Assembly (NCBI RefSeq): GCF_010093595.1
Contig: NW_022985437.1
Coordinates: 255,484 to 319,483 of the forward strand
Source: Mytilinidion resinicola
Lineage: Eukaryota; Ascomycota; Dothideomycetes; Mytilinidiales; Mytilinidiaceae
Direction of reading: 5' to 3'
Length of the DNA stretch: 64,000 nucleotides
The notes beneath the pieces were generated by a model that saw only the letters and a program-made list of their open reading frames with translations, was not told where the DNA came from and made no database searches. This document shows, piece by piece, positions 9,996 to 21,057 of this stretch. The position numbers and the translations under genes were made by a program. Position 1 is the stretch's first letter. Each line of letters starts with the position of its first letter.

Positions 9996-10586
9996 ATGAA
10001 GTTCTCATCGACACTTATGTCGGCCATGCTGGTCTCTGCGGTTCTTGCGAATCCAGTAGCGCAGGCTCAGCAGTCAGGCCGACCTGTCTTTTCACCTCGG
10101 CCCGGACTAGGGTTTCCTTCTTCTTCTTCTTCTGCTTCTCCTTCGCCTTCGCCTTCGCCTGTGGTAGATGATACACCGGCACCAGCAGACAATCCCGCTC
10201 CCATTACCCCTGGGGGTGGTGGCGGTAGACAGCCGCCTGGGAACGACAACACACCTGGAAGCTTCCCTAGCAATAATCCAGGGTCCATTACCCCCGGGGG
10301 CGGTGGCGGTAGACAGCCGCCTGGGAACGACGACACGCCTGGAAGCTTCCCTAGTAACAATCCGGAACCCAGACCTGGCAACCACCCTGGGAACCCAAGC
10401 GGCGGAAGCCCCCAAGGTAGCCCTCCTAGCGGCTGGGGCCCAGGCGGCGGAAAACCACAAGGTAGTCCTCCTATCGGCTGGGGCCCAAAGCCTAGCTGGG
10501 GCCCCAGCGGCGGAAAGCACCCGCCTACCAATCGTCCAGACCATAGGCCGGACTACCAACGTACTCCAAAGACATACTACCTTTAG
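9996..10586 (+). CDS. Secreted Gly/Pro-rich low-complexity protein (possibly first exon of a longer, broken gene)
   Basis: 196 aa if read to its stop. It begins with a clear signal peptide (MKFSSTLMSAMLVSAVLA), then Ser/Pro pairs, then two near-identical 32-33-aa repeats carrying ITPGGGGGRQPPGND, then GS-PQGSPP-GWGP repeats. It has no cysteine, so it is likely an extended wall or matrix protein. The downstream sequence 10628-11755 also looks coding and secreted, and a candidate intron (GT at 10561, AG at 10627) would join the two in frame as ...DYQR-PTSPSDNK. The gene may therefore originally have run to 11755 and lost its frame near 10800. As annotated, the ORF ends in PKTYYL. Confidence 0.6.
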   Translation: MKFSSTLMSAMLVSAVLANPVAQAQQSGRPVFSPRPGLGFPSSSSSASPSPSPSPVVDDTPAPADNPAPITPGGGGGRQPPGNDNTPGSFPSNNPGSITPGGGGGRQPPGNDDTPGSFPSNNPEPRPGNHPGNPSGGSPQGSPPSGWGPGGGKPQGSPPIGWGPKPSWGPSGGKHPPTNRPDHRPDYQRTPKTYYL

Positions 10587-10602
10587 GTTATCAGGTAAAT
10601 AA

Positions 10603-11755
10603 ACTATCTGGTTACTCGCGAGGTCAGGACCAACATCTCCTAGTGACAATAAGGACATCAACAAGCAGCTCGTCAAGTTCGAAGCTCATGGGCCAGGAAA
10701 CATGGCAGGCATTTACCTCGACTCGGATGAAGCCCCATACAAGTTCACTTTTGAGAATGAGACTTTTGCTCCCCATGACCCCAAATGGAAAGATCCCTCC
10801 CAGCCACCGAGCGGAAGCTGGCAGGCAAATCGCCCTTCGATACTCCTGACGGCGGATACTTGACCACAGAGAAGCGTAGCATTGAGCGTCGTCAACGGAA
10901 AGGCCAGAATGGAGATCAGAACCAGGATGGGAATGACGACTGGGATCAAAAGAAAGGCTGGGGCGACGACGACGATGATAGCGACAATTGGGATCAAAAG
11001 AAAGGTTCGGGCAACAAGCCGTGGGGGGATGACCAATGGGGGCACGGGCACCACGACCAAGACAAAATTGCCCAGTTCTGGGGGTATCCAGCAGTTCCAT
11101 ACGGCAGATACACGGATCAGCTGGTGTTCGTTCAGTACGTTGGCAGCAGCCTGCGCCACATCGAAGACATCTTCCGGGATGGATCTGGCGGTTTCATTGG
11201 CATCAGCGGCGTCGGTGTTACTGTTGAGCCTAACCAGTTTGAGACTGAAGGACGTCGCAATGGTGGCCTACCCGGAGAGGAGATTGTGTACGGCGGCGAC
11301 TCTGAAGACCAAGGCAGATGGATCGCTGTTGAGAAGCCTGGACCCGACTGCAGCTGGGTTATCTACTGGTGGGACGGAAAGTGGTTCCCATGTAAGTGTC
11401 TGCTAACCTGTTCTATGATTTACTCGTGCTAATACCCAAGCTAGGGCAACAAGACAGGCCAAGACGGTACGAGAAAATCAAGGTCCTCGCCGTCGACTCC
11501 AACAACGTCGACTATGGGTTCGAGCCGCAATATGATGACGATAAAGGTCCTGACGACAAAGGTCCTGACGACAAAGGCCCTCCGGGCGGCCAAGGTCCTC
11601 CAGGCGGCCAAGGTCCTCCAGGTGGCCAGGGCCCTCCAAGCGGCCATGGTCCTCCTAGCGGCCAAGGTTCAAGCGGTCAAGGTTCCTGGGGCGGTCAAGG
11701 TTCTGGCAGTCAAGGTCCTGGCAGTCGAGGTACTTGGGGCGGTAACGGTTCTTGA
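10603..11755 (+). pseudogene. Downstream part of the secreted locus, with a frame break near 10800
   Basis: Frame A (10603 to about 10860) encodes protein-like sequence such as KQLVKFEAHGPGNMAGIYLD and FENETFAPHDPKW, then stops at 10861. Frame B takes over around 10785-10830 (ERKLAGKSPFDTPDGGYL), with KR sites that could be processed, and continues through a conserved-looking folded segment (YTDQLVFVQYVGSSL ... CSWVIYWWDGKWFP). After a good intron (11392-11444), frame B ends in a Gly/Gln/Pro tail of GPPGGQ-type repeats. No GT...AG pair joins A to B; the change is what one missing base would cause. Alternatives are an independent gene starting at the ATG at 10785, or a sequencing error. I recognise no family. 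Confidence 0.5.
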
Positions 11756-12922
11756 GGATCTGTCAAGCCCGGCGATCGTCCTCAACCTAGAGGCTTTGGT
11801 GGGACTACTCCTCACTTGTCTTTACCACTCGTGGCCACTGGTGAGGCTGGTAGAGGTCTCACGTTAAGGTGAACTGTGTGGCTGGCCATTGCTGCAATGG
11901 ACCATTTTCTTGGATTGGTTGTTTTAATTAGTTCCTCAGGTTCATTTCTCTTACGAAATCGATCATTCGCTGTAACACAACGCACGCATACATTTAATGC
12001 TAATGTATCTCTGGTGTCCATCGAATGCTTGCAACTATTTAAATGTGTCCTGGCTTCGTGATCGTTGCCAGCCTTTGAAGGCAAAAGTGGTGCTGAGGCA
12101 AAAGTAGTGCTGACACAGTGGCAAATGGCGAGGTCTATGCATCTTTGGCTCGAACTGAAGCGGTATCTTGTTTCGTGTTGATTGTAAATGCAACAGAAAG
12201 ACAGACTTCACGTGATTTCTAAGAATGCAGAGGATCAGCGGGCGTAATCAATGCGTAATCTTCGGTCCACGGTAAGTCCTTTTCGAAAACCAGCTAGTGA
12301 ACAGTTCAAGACCTTTCAACAGTATCAAGAAAGGATATTATGCCTGTGACTGTAGCGATGATGAAGACTGGTCATCTTGAAATACGCAAAGGTAGAAGAA
12401 GAGCTGGCGTGAGTCATGCCACCCAGATTGAGAAAAGTTCCGGAGACGACTGTGGCATGAGTCTGCCTGTACGCAGCAGAAGTATGGATATGAACTCACA
12501 GCAGGTATGACTCACACGTGTTCGCTCGAAGCCAGAGCTTCAGGGCGAGTGAATGAAGCAGCTGATAGGCAGTGACTCTTCATCCGGATTGTGGTTCGAT
12601 GGTCAAAGGATGATGGGAGAAGGCAGTGCGTGCCGTTTAGCCCGTCGGATTTAGCGAAGCGCTGCCCCACCAACCGAAAACTCCTGCACTTCTATCGAGC
12701 TGCCTCCCGCCGACCTCCTCCCTTCTCCACCGCCTCGACTTCCACTTCCACTCTCACCTCCTAGCCTCTTCTACAGAGCGCTTCAGCTTCGTGCAACAAG
12801 CCTACACAGGCAAACTAGCAGCCCACCAGCGTTCTCGAGAACGCATCATTCTATCGAAGCGGGGTACTTGGGCCTCGACACCACTAGAGTTTTAACCACC
12901 GAAATCCAACAACACCGCCATC
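11756..12922. other. Intergenic region, right part is the eEF2 promoter
   Basis: No coding signal in 11756-12600. From about 12700 to 12780 the plus strand is strongly pyrimidine-rich (ctcccgccgacctcctcccttctcc and similar), typical of highly expressed ribosomal and translation-factor genes in filamentous fungi. The leader ends in accgccatcATG. Confidence 0.6.
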
Positions 12923-15823
12923 ATGGTCAAGTAAGTCTCCATCTCTCTCATCTTGCGCCGACTCGAAATCGAGGCAGGCTGCCCTGGACTTGTTTCTGCC
13001 CAGCTCGTCTCCCATACTCTACGTCGATACTCCAGTGAAGACAATATGCTGACTTATTCTCACCAGCTTCACCGTCGAAGAGGTACGCCACAATAAAAAA
13101 AACATTGAAATATGGGATATCAATGCTGACAATGTTGAAAGATCCGTGGTCTTATGGACTCTGCGGCTAACATCCGCAACATGTCCGTCATCGCGCATGG
13201 TGAGTTGGCATCTGTCTCTTCGTGATACCCCGCGGCATTGTTCTGACCTAAGGAAATTGTATAGTCGACCACGGAAAATCCACCTTGACCGATTCTCTCG
13301 TCCAACGTGCCGGTATCATCTCTGCGGCGAATGCGGGAAAGGCCCGGTTTACGGACACTCGACCCGACGAACAGGAGCGTGGTGTCACCATCAAATCGAC
13401 AGCCATCTCGCTGTACGCCACCCTCAATGATCCTGAGGACATGAAGGATATCCCGGTCAAGGTCGATAAGAACGAGTTCCTGATCAACTTGATCGATTCC
13501 CCTGGTCACGTTGATTTCTCATCTGAAGTGACCGCCGCTCTTCGTGTCACTGACGGTGCCCTCGTCGTCGTCGACACCGTTGAAGGTGTGTGTGTGCAAA
13601 CCGAGACTGTGCTTCGACAGGCTCTTGGTGAGCGTATCAAGCCCGTCGTCATTATCAACAAGGTCGACCGTGCTCTCCTCGAACTTCAAGTCTCCAAGGA
13701 AGATCTGTACCAGAACTTCTCTCGTGTCATCGAGTCCGTCAACGTCGTTATCTCCACCTACTTCGACAAGGTTCTTGGCGATGTCCAGGTCTACCCCGAC
13801 AAGGGCACTATCGCTTTCGGTTCCGGTCTCCATGGCTGGGCCTTCACCGTGCGCCAGTTTGCCGGCAGATACGCGAAGAAGTTCGGTGTCGACAAGAACA
13901 AGATGATGGAGCGCCTATGGGTAAGAGAAACCTGAAATCCCGCACGAAATTTAAACCGGGCTAACAAACTGAACAGGGGGACAACTACTTCAACCCGAAG
14001 ACCAAGAAGTGGACCAAGGTTGGCACTCACGACGGCAAGCCCCTCGAGCGTGCCTTCAACCAGTTCATCCTCGACCCGATCTTCAGAATCTTCAACGCCG
14101 TAATGAACTTCAAGACGGACGAAATCCCCACGCTCCTGGAGAAGCTTGAGATCAAGCTGTCCTCCGACGAGAAGGATCTTGAAGGAAAGGCGCTGCTGAA
14201 GGTCGTTATGAGGAAGTTCTTGCCAGCGGCAGACGCTCTTCTCGAGATGATGATTCTGCATCTCCCATCTCCCGTCACCGCTCAGAAGTACCGTATGGAG
14301 ACCCTCTACGAAGGTCCCCATGACGACGTCAACGCCATTGGAATCCGGGACTGCGATCCCAAGGGTCCCCTCATGTTGTACGTCTCTAAGATGGTGCCAA
14401 CCTCCGACAAGGGCCGTTTCTATGCTTTCGGTCGTGTCTTCTCCGGTACCGTCAAGTCTGGCTTGAAGGTCCGCATCCAGGGCCCGAACTACACCCCTGG
14501 CAAGAAGGACGATCTCTTCATCAAGGCCGTCCAGCGTACCATTCTCATGATGGGCCGGTTCGTTGAGCCCATTGAGGATGTGCCCGCCGGTAACATTCTC
14601 GGTCTCGTCGGTATTGATCAGTTCTTACTCAAGTCTGGTACATTGACTACCAACGAAACCGCGCACAACCTCAAGGTCATGAAGTTCTCCGTTTCCCCCG
14701 TCGTCCAGCGCTCCGTCGAAGTCAAGAACGCCCAGGACCTGCCCAAGTTGGTTGAAGGTCTGAAGCGTCTGTCCAAGTCGGATCCTTGCGTATTGACCTA
14801 CATTTCCCCATCCGGCGAGCACGTTGTTGCCGGCGCCGGTGAGCTTCATTTGGAGATCTGCTTGAAGGACTTGGAGGAGGACCATGCCGGTGTTCCCCTT
14901 CGCATCTCCGACCCAGTCGTCCAGTACCGTGAGACTGTTAGCAAGAGCTCCAGCATCACGGCGCTCTCCAAGTCGCCCAACAAGCACAACCGCCTGTACG
15001 TTATCGCCCAGCCCTTGGACGAGGAGGTGGCTCAAGCCATCGAGGCGGGCAAGATTGGTCCCCGTGACGATATCAAGGCTCGCGCTCGTATCCTTGCCGA
15101 TGAGCACGGTTGGGACGTCACAGACGCCCGTAAGATCTGGTGCTTCGGTCCCGATACTAGCGGCGCCAACTTGCTCGTCGATCAGACCAAGGCTGTGCAG
15201 TACCTGAGCGAAATCAAGGACTCTGTTGTCTCTGGTTTCCAATGGGCCACCAAGGAAGGCCCCGTAGCCGAGGAGCCGATGCGATCCGTGCGCTTCAACA
15301 TTATGGATGTCACCCTCCATGCTGACGCTATCCATCGTGGAGGTGGACAGATCATCCCCACTACTCGTCGTGTGCTCTACGCTGCCACTCTTCTTGCGGA
15401 ACCAGGTCTCCAGGAGCCCATCTACATGGTCGAGATTACTGTGCCCGAGCAAGCTATGGGCGGTATCTACGGTGTGCTTACTCGGAGGAGAGGTCACGTC
15501 TTCGAAGAGTCCCAGCGTCCCGGTACTCCTCTCTTCCACGTCAAGTCCTACCTTCCCGTCAACGAGTCTTTCGGTTTCAACGCCGATCTGCGCAGTGCCA
15601 CCAGCGGCCAGGCGTTCCCACAGTTGGTGTTCGACCATTGGCAGATACTGCCCGGTGGATCAGCGCTTGACACCACGTCATTGCCTGGTAAGATTGTAGA
15701 GACTATGCGGAAGAGGAAGGGCCTCAAGGTCGAAGTGCCCGGTGTTGAGAACGTAAGTTTCCTCCAATGGAACCGGAGAGAACGATTGCTAACATGGCTA
15801 CGCAGTACTACGACAAGCTATAG
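12923..15823 (+). CDS. EFT1: Translation elongation factor 2 (eEF2)
   Basis: Six exons (12923-12930, 13067-13082, 13142-13199, 13265-13920, 13977-15752, 15806-15823) give 843 aa, within one residue of yeast eEF2. It drives GTP-dependent translocation of the ribosome in the cytosol. Visible: G1 AHVDHGKST, the switch region with [16 protein letters not shown] (phosphorylatable threonine in the usual place), G3 DSPGHVDF, G4 NKVDR, and in domain [11 protein letters not shown] with the diphthamide histidine at codon 699, the same number as in yeast. The first two coding exons are tiny (8 and 16 nt) and the last encodes only YYDKL, so an automatic ORF call would lose both ends; the AUG exon is fixed by MVNFTVEEIRGLMD. 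Codon use is strongly C-ending, as expected for high expression. Confidence 0.97.
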
Positions 15824-16676
15824 AGAGATGCTATCAAAAACGATAAATTTCCTTATTATTCAATGCTTGGAATATACCGGGGCTGCTCGCCATCAGGGGT
15901 CGTCCGTTCCCTGCGCAACGTGTCAACGAAACATTAAGAGCATCTCTGGAGGAGTCTAGGGACTAGTTGACGATGACGGGCACCCTGGTGCGACAATGAT
16001 CGAGGGTAGTGCTGGCGATCCGTGGCCTTTCCTTTTGCATGTTCTGCTTTGTGATGTAATCGTGGGACTAGAAATAAGAACCACATGAACACAATCCTTA
16101 CTCTCCTGTGATGTTTGACATGCTGTGAGCGAACAGGCGCCGTTGAATAGAGAGTGGCAGTCCACGGATTTGTGGGAGTTCTCTTCAAGAACGCGACTCT
16201 CTTTGGGCTCACCCGGCACTGTTTGAGGTCCTCTGGTATGTAAATCATTGAAATTCGCAAAGCGACAATTTGGGCAAGCCTGATAGCTCCCCAGGCCACC
16301 TCAGACGGTGTCAGACTGTCGCTTTATGTCCAACAGAGCCTGCTTAGACCGCTGCATAGCAATCTGGGTAATCAATATCGGAGATCTGCATCACGTGACC
16401 CGCGACGGACGAGACGCGAAACTATTGTAGCGCCATCGTCATTTGGCGACTTCTTGAGCTTCACTTCGCACCCACCACCGCCACCACTGCGCGACACACA
16501 GCACCACCGCACCTGCTCGCGACTCCGCAGGCAGCTTGCGCAAGTGTTGAAGTCACTTCCTCGCGTGGTGACCCCATCCTACAAGCCGCGCGCCGACCCG
16601 CACGAGCTCGACTTTCTTCTCTCTCAGAGACACCCTCCGCCAATAATTTGCTACGACACGCGCCACGACAGACGCG
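15824..16676. other. Intergenic region between eEF2 and the RBM26-like gene
   Basis: 3' flank of eEF2 and upstream region of the next gene. A short stretch at 16285-16315 (ccaggccacctcagacggtgtc) resembles 5217-5240 in the repeat field and may be a stray fragment of that family. No coding signal supported; the minus-strand frame 15934-16299 has no family features. Confidence 0.45.
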
Positions 16677-19468
16677 ATGTATGTGTCGCAAGAAGATCTA
16701 GTGCCGCTCAAGCGCTGGATCACGCCAAAGCTCGAGGCTGTGTAAGTGGCCCTCGGCGACCATTTAGAAACGCACTAATTGTATATCCAGCTCAGATGCA
16801 GATTCCGAGGTTCTGGCCGACTACATCCTCGCACTCGTGCGCAGCGAAGGTAGTGACGAAGAGGTCCGCAAAAACTGTCTTGAGAACTTGCCGGACTTTC
16901 TGCGCGACAGTAAGAAGCTCACTGAGGGTACTGGTCTCAAGCAGATAGCTAACCTGGCACTATAGACACCGCTGGCTTTGTCGACGAAGTGATGACGGCT
17001 GTTCGCGAGAAGTCTTTCCGCCCTGACTACGTCCCTCCTACTGCACCCAAGCTATCTGCGACCGCCCCGACATTTAACCCTCCAACGGGGCCGGCTGCTC
17101 TGAAGAACAAGGACGTCCCTATCCCTGGACTGTCGTCAACGGGAGGGCCTCGGAAACGCACGTACAATGATCGAGAGCCTAGCGAGCCTCGTGATGGCCG
17201 CGACAACCACTACGGCCGCGGGGCTGGCGGCAATAGGACGGTCAAGCAAATGCGCCGAGGGGGTTTCAACGGTCGAGGTGGTTTCGGAGGTTCCGACTTC
17301 CCCATGGGAGGTATGCCAGGACTAGGGAGCATGCCCGCCATGTCGAACCTGCCAAACATGCCCATGCTGCCCACTGCTGCACCCGGCTTTCCGCCTTTCG
17401 ATCCCAACAATCCTATGGCTGCTTTAATGGCTATGCAGGCGATGGGCTTTCCAATGCCAGGAATGCCACAGATGCCACTGGCTAGCTCTCCCCCGGGATT
17501 TGGTCCTGCCGGTTCCCCTGGACAAAACTTGCATGTACCCAAGAAGGAGAGGTGCAGTGACTACGACACCAAGGGCTTCTGTGCTCGCGGTAGCGTCTGC
17601 CCGTACGAGCATGGCGTAGATCACATAGTCGTTCCGCCCTCGGCTGACGGTACTTATGTTTTACCATTCTTCCCGACTTTTCTCCCAGATTTCCGCACAA
17701 CTGATACCGCCATACCAGAATATGATCCCAACAAGGCGTCACTCGCGATTGAACCGCAGCAAGGTATGAATGGACGTGACTTTTTCGAGCACAGAGGTCG
17801 GGGTCGTGGACGTGGACGTGGTGACAGAGGCACGTTCACTGCGAACCGAGGCCGAGCCCCTTTCTCATTCTCAGGTCCTTTGAATGATCGGTCAAGTACT
17901 ACGATTGTCGTTGAGCAAATCCCTGAGGAGAAGTTTGAAGAACAACAAGTCCGCGAATTCTTCTCCGAATTCGGGAATATTGTGGACATCCAGATGCAGG
18001 CGTACAAGCGTCTTGCCATTGTCAAGTTCGATGATCATTTCGCCGCGAAAAGTGCTTACGACAGTCCAAAAGTCATCTTTGACAATCGCTTCGTCAAAGT
18101 GTACTGGTACAAGCCAGATTCTGTGCCAACTCCCCCAACTCATTCCAATGGAGCAGCAAAAGCCAGGTCACCAGGAGGCTCCAAGTTTGACGAAGAGATG
18201 ATTGATGCGGAAGAAATTCAGCGAAAACAGGCGGAGGCACAGACGTTGTACGAGGAGAAGGCAAAGAAACGCCAAGAAATAGAAGAGAAGCGCAAAGAAG
18301 CTGAAGCGCTGATCAAAAAAGCCGCGGAGGAAAAGAAGCGGTTGCTCGAGAAGTTGGCCGCGAAGCAAGGCACTGTTACGACTACTAATGATCTGTCTGA
18401 CGATGATTCTGTCAATGTGGAAGCCACCGGAAGTAAGCAAGACGCTCTTCAGGCGAAGCTCGCAGAACTACAGGCCGAAGCCGAAGGGCTAGGTCTAGAT
18501 CCCGATGACGATGCTAAACACACTGCAGTAGGCTGGCGTGGTAGGGGACGTGGCACATACCGAGGTAGAGGATACGGTGGACGAGGGCGAGGATACGCTC
18601 CGTCGTATCGCGGTCGCGGAGGCTTTACTGGCGCTCCGTACGGAGCTCGCGGAGGAGTCAAGAGACTCGACAATCGACCTAGACGCGTCTCAGTTGCTGG
18701 TGTAGAGGCGGGAACTGCGCAGGATGAAGCGCTTCGACAATATCTTCTGGTAAGGCTCACATTTGATTTTCTTTTCTTGTCTGCACATGGCGTTTGCTTT
18801 CATCACATTGAGCGGGTGGCTGGATGGCTCAAGGGGGTATAAAACGGCGGGGGCTTGGGGAGGATAGAAGGGACGGGCTGGCGTTTCCAAACGATGAGCG
18901 GGATTTGAAGGGCTGCAGAGGGAGGAAGGGAACAGGCTGGCATTTGCAAACGGTAACCGGGACTCGGAGGATGGGAATGGGGAGCGGATGATTCAAGTTG
19001 GGAGGAGGTTGAGCCGCTTGGAACACTTACTGAACAGCAGGACCTACTAACTCCCATCTTACTTACCCTTGGATGTCCAGAGGTGGAACTGACTTCTTTC
19101 TAGAACAATTTCGACTTCGAGAGTATCCAGCCACACCCCGATCGTCAAGATGCGCAAGTTGTAGTGTTCAAGGAGCGCTATATCGCTGAAGGGGTAGGTC
19201 TCCTTGCATCCCTATTTGATTGGCACTGACAAGAAAACAGTTCATTGGTGCTGCCTCCAAGATTCCGAACATCGGACACGTTGAGCTCTCCTGGGTTGCC
19301 AACCCGCCAATCACTCTTACTACCGAAGATCCGACGCCGTCGAAGCAAGACGAGGTTCTCGAGGACGACACAAAGATGGAGGAGTTTGGCAATGGTAGCA
19401 CGGACTTTAGATCTGCGGACATGGACTACGACGTCGCAGACGATGAGGATCCGTGGATGAACGCTTAG
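16677..19468 (+). CDS. RBM26/RBM27-like RNA-binding protein (PWI-like, CCCH zinc finger, RRM)
   Basis: Five exons (16677-16741, 16791-16909, 16966-18749, 19104-19193, 19241-19468) give 761 aa. Order: N-terminal PWI-like helical fold (about 1-90, starting MYVSQEDLVPLKRWITPKLE), a Met/Pro/Gly-rich spacer, a CCCH finger from C258 (spacing C-x8-C-x5-C-x3-H), an RGRGRGRG box, an RRM at about 372-446 (TTIVVEQIPEEKF...), a Lys/Glu coiled coil (about 465-520), an RGG-type tract (about 535-585) and an acidic C-terminus ending DEDPWMNA. Metazoan RBM26/27 act in nuclear poly(A) RNA decay with the exosome adaptors; a similar nuclear role is inferred. Intron 3 (354 bp) is unusually long for this window and carries a tandem repeat. 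The start was found by splicing back from exon 3; the in-frame Met at 16989 is internal. Confidence 0.85.
18869..18985 (+). repeat. Imperfect ~59-bp tandem duplication inside intron 3 of the RBM26-like gene
   Basis: The two copies share ggctggcnttt(c/g)caaacg; the ggctgg anchors are at 18876 and 18935. The strand is purine-rich throughout. The duplication explains part of the unusual 354-bp intron length. Confidence 0.65.
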
Positions 19469-20243
19469 TCATCGAGTCCATACGCTAAGCTTTCACGACT
19501 GCATATGAGGGGTTTCGATGATGGATGCATGGATCATGGTCTTTTCTTTGGATCTGGGCTACCTGTTCGAGGCCTTGAGATGAGCGAAGTGAAAGTTGTT
19601 GAGCTGTACCGATCCTTCTTGGGATGATTGGTACTTATTTGGTGGGAACGGGTTCGATCGACTTTACCAGTACCTGTTGTCAGGGTGACATGATTGTCGA
19701 TATTCTGGTAAAGCTGGTGGAATTCACTTGTAGGATACAACTTGACGGACGAGGTCTATAACAAGCCAGGCGTGGCTTTGGGCGTTGCCCCTTATACCCT
19801 GATTCAATTCTACACACTTGTGAGAATTTACATTTGCTGGAACCTCTGACGTGATACCGTATCCTTCCCACATGCATTCAAACATCCTAGATATATAGAT
19901 ACGTCCTACTCGTGCAAATCGGAGAGACGTAAATACTTCAACGTCATGTCGGTAAACCTGTGCATGCAGTACATCTGATCCCGCCGGCATTTCTGAGCCC
20001 ACCATATCAAACATCCCGAGGTCCGGCGATAAACGCATGGCGCCTCCGTTCAACCATCCCTCAACACCATCAGCATGTAATTCCCCCATCCACCACGGCG
20101 AGCTCGAGCACCTCGACTACGCTCAGACTGCTACACAGTACCCTCTCCATACATACCCCCAGCCTCGAGAGGGCCACCCAATCCCAATCCCAATACCCAG
20201 CCCAACACCACCTTGCTCCCTCCAAAGCATCCCTCCACTCACC
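19469..20243. other. Intergenic region before the GlcG-like gene
   Basis: No gene supported. From 20040 on, the sequence is C-rich and open in several frames. An ATG at 20037 is in frame with the GlcG-like gene but would add a composition-biased leader with no family match. Confidence 0.45.
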
Positions 20244-20702
20244 ATGGCCCCCACAACCACAACACCCACCCTCACCCTCTCCGGCGCGCAAACCGCCCTC
20301 GCCGCCGCCGCCGCCCACGCAACCTCCATCGGCGTTCCCATGAACATCGCCATCGTCGACACCAGCACGCACCTCCTCGCCTTCCACCGCATGGACGGCG
20401 CGAAGCTCACCTCCATCTCCATCGCCATCGACAAAGCGTTCACGGCGGCGGGCCACCGCGCGCCAACTTCGATATACAAGGAGGCGGTGTGGCCCGGGGG
20501 CGCGGCGTTTGGGATCTGGAATAGTAATGGCGGGCGTTTTATGACGGTGGGCGGGGGGGTACCGATTGTGGATGCGGAGGGGAGGGTATTGGGCGCGATT
20601 GGGTGCTCCACGGGGACGCCGGGGCAGGATGAGGAGGTCGCGGTTAAAGGGAAGGAGGCGGTGGAGGCGGAGATTCGGGGGAGGGGAAGGGCGAAGTTGT
20701 GA
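20244..20702 (+). CDS. GlcG/HbpS-like protein (haem-degrading domain, DUF336)
   Basis: Single exon, 152 aa with the ATG at 20244. The whole protein is one GlcG/HbpS domain: LTLSGAQTALAAAAAHA helix, then MNIAIVDTSTHLLAFHRMDGA, then the SI-AIDKAFTAA helix, FGIWNSNGGRFMTVGGGVPI, and the closing GRVLGAIGCSTG loop. Family members bind haem or small organic ligands and are often annotated as haem-binding or glycolate-utilisation accessory proteins; the fungal role is unknown. No signal peptide, so cytosolic. The upstream in-frame ATG at 20037 would add 69 Pro/Ser/His-rich residues and is disfavoured. GC is very high (third position nearly all G/C), unlike neighbouring genes. Confidence 0.85.
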   Translation: MAPTTTTPTLTLSGAQTALAAAAAHATSIGVPMNIAIVDTSTHLLAFHRMDGAKLTSISIAIDKAFTAAGHRAPTSIYKEAVWPGGAAFGIWNSNGGRFMTVGGGVPIVDAEGRVLGAIGCSTGTPGQDEEVAVKGKEAVEAEIRGRGRAKL

Positions 20703-21057
20703 GGGGGCAAGGGGAGGAGTGGGTGTATAGGAGCGGAGGGGAGTTTGCGCGGGGCAGGATACGAGAGTGTGTCGAGGTGGTAGGTGTGGTGGCGTAATAG
20801 GATGAATAGTCTAGAACGAGCACTCGAAGGGGAGTGTTGCAGGTGAGGAAAAGACATTTCCGAGTCCTCTACAAACTAGAGATCTCCATGCTGTTGTAAT
20901 TCATGAATAAATGCTTGAAGACTGAAGATACGGCACCGAGAATGGCAATTGAGGGGCGATATTCCAAACTCAGTAACTCTATACAAACACCATTCCATGA
21001 TCCGTAATTTCATACCAAGTGAAACAAGCACTCGCAAACATTTTACAGATCCATCAT
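20703..21057. other. Intergenic, convergent 3' ends
   Basis: Lies between the convergent GlcG-like and calpain genes. A G-rich stretch directly follows the GlcG stop, then AT-rich sequence containing aataaa-like signals near 20903. No coding signal. Confidence 0.5.

Noticed and set aside
14625..15638. 337-codon minus-strand ORF
   Set aside because: Shadow of eEF2 caused by its codon bias; no independent domain.
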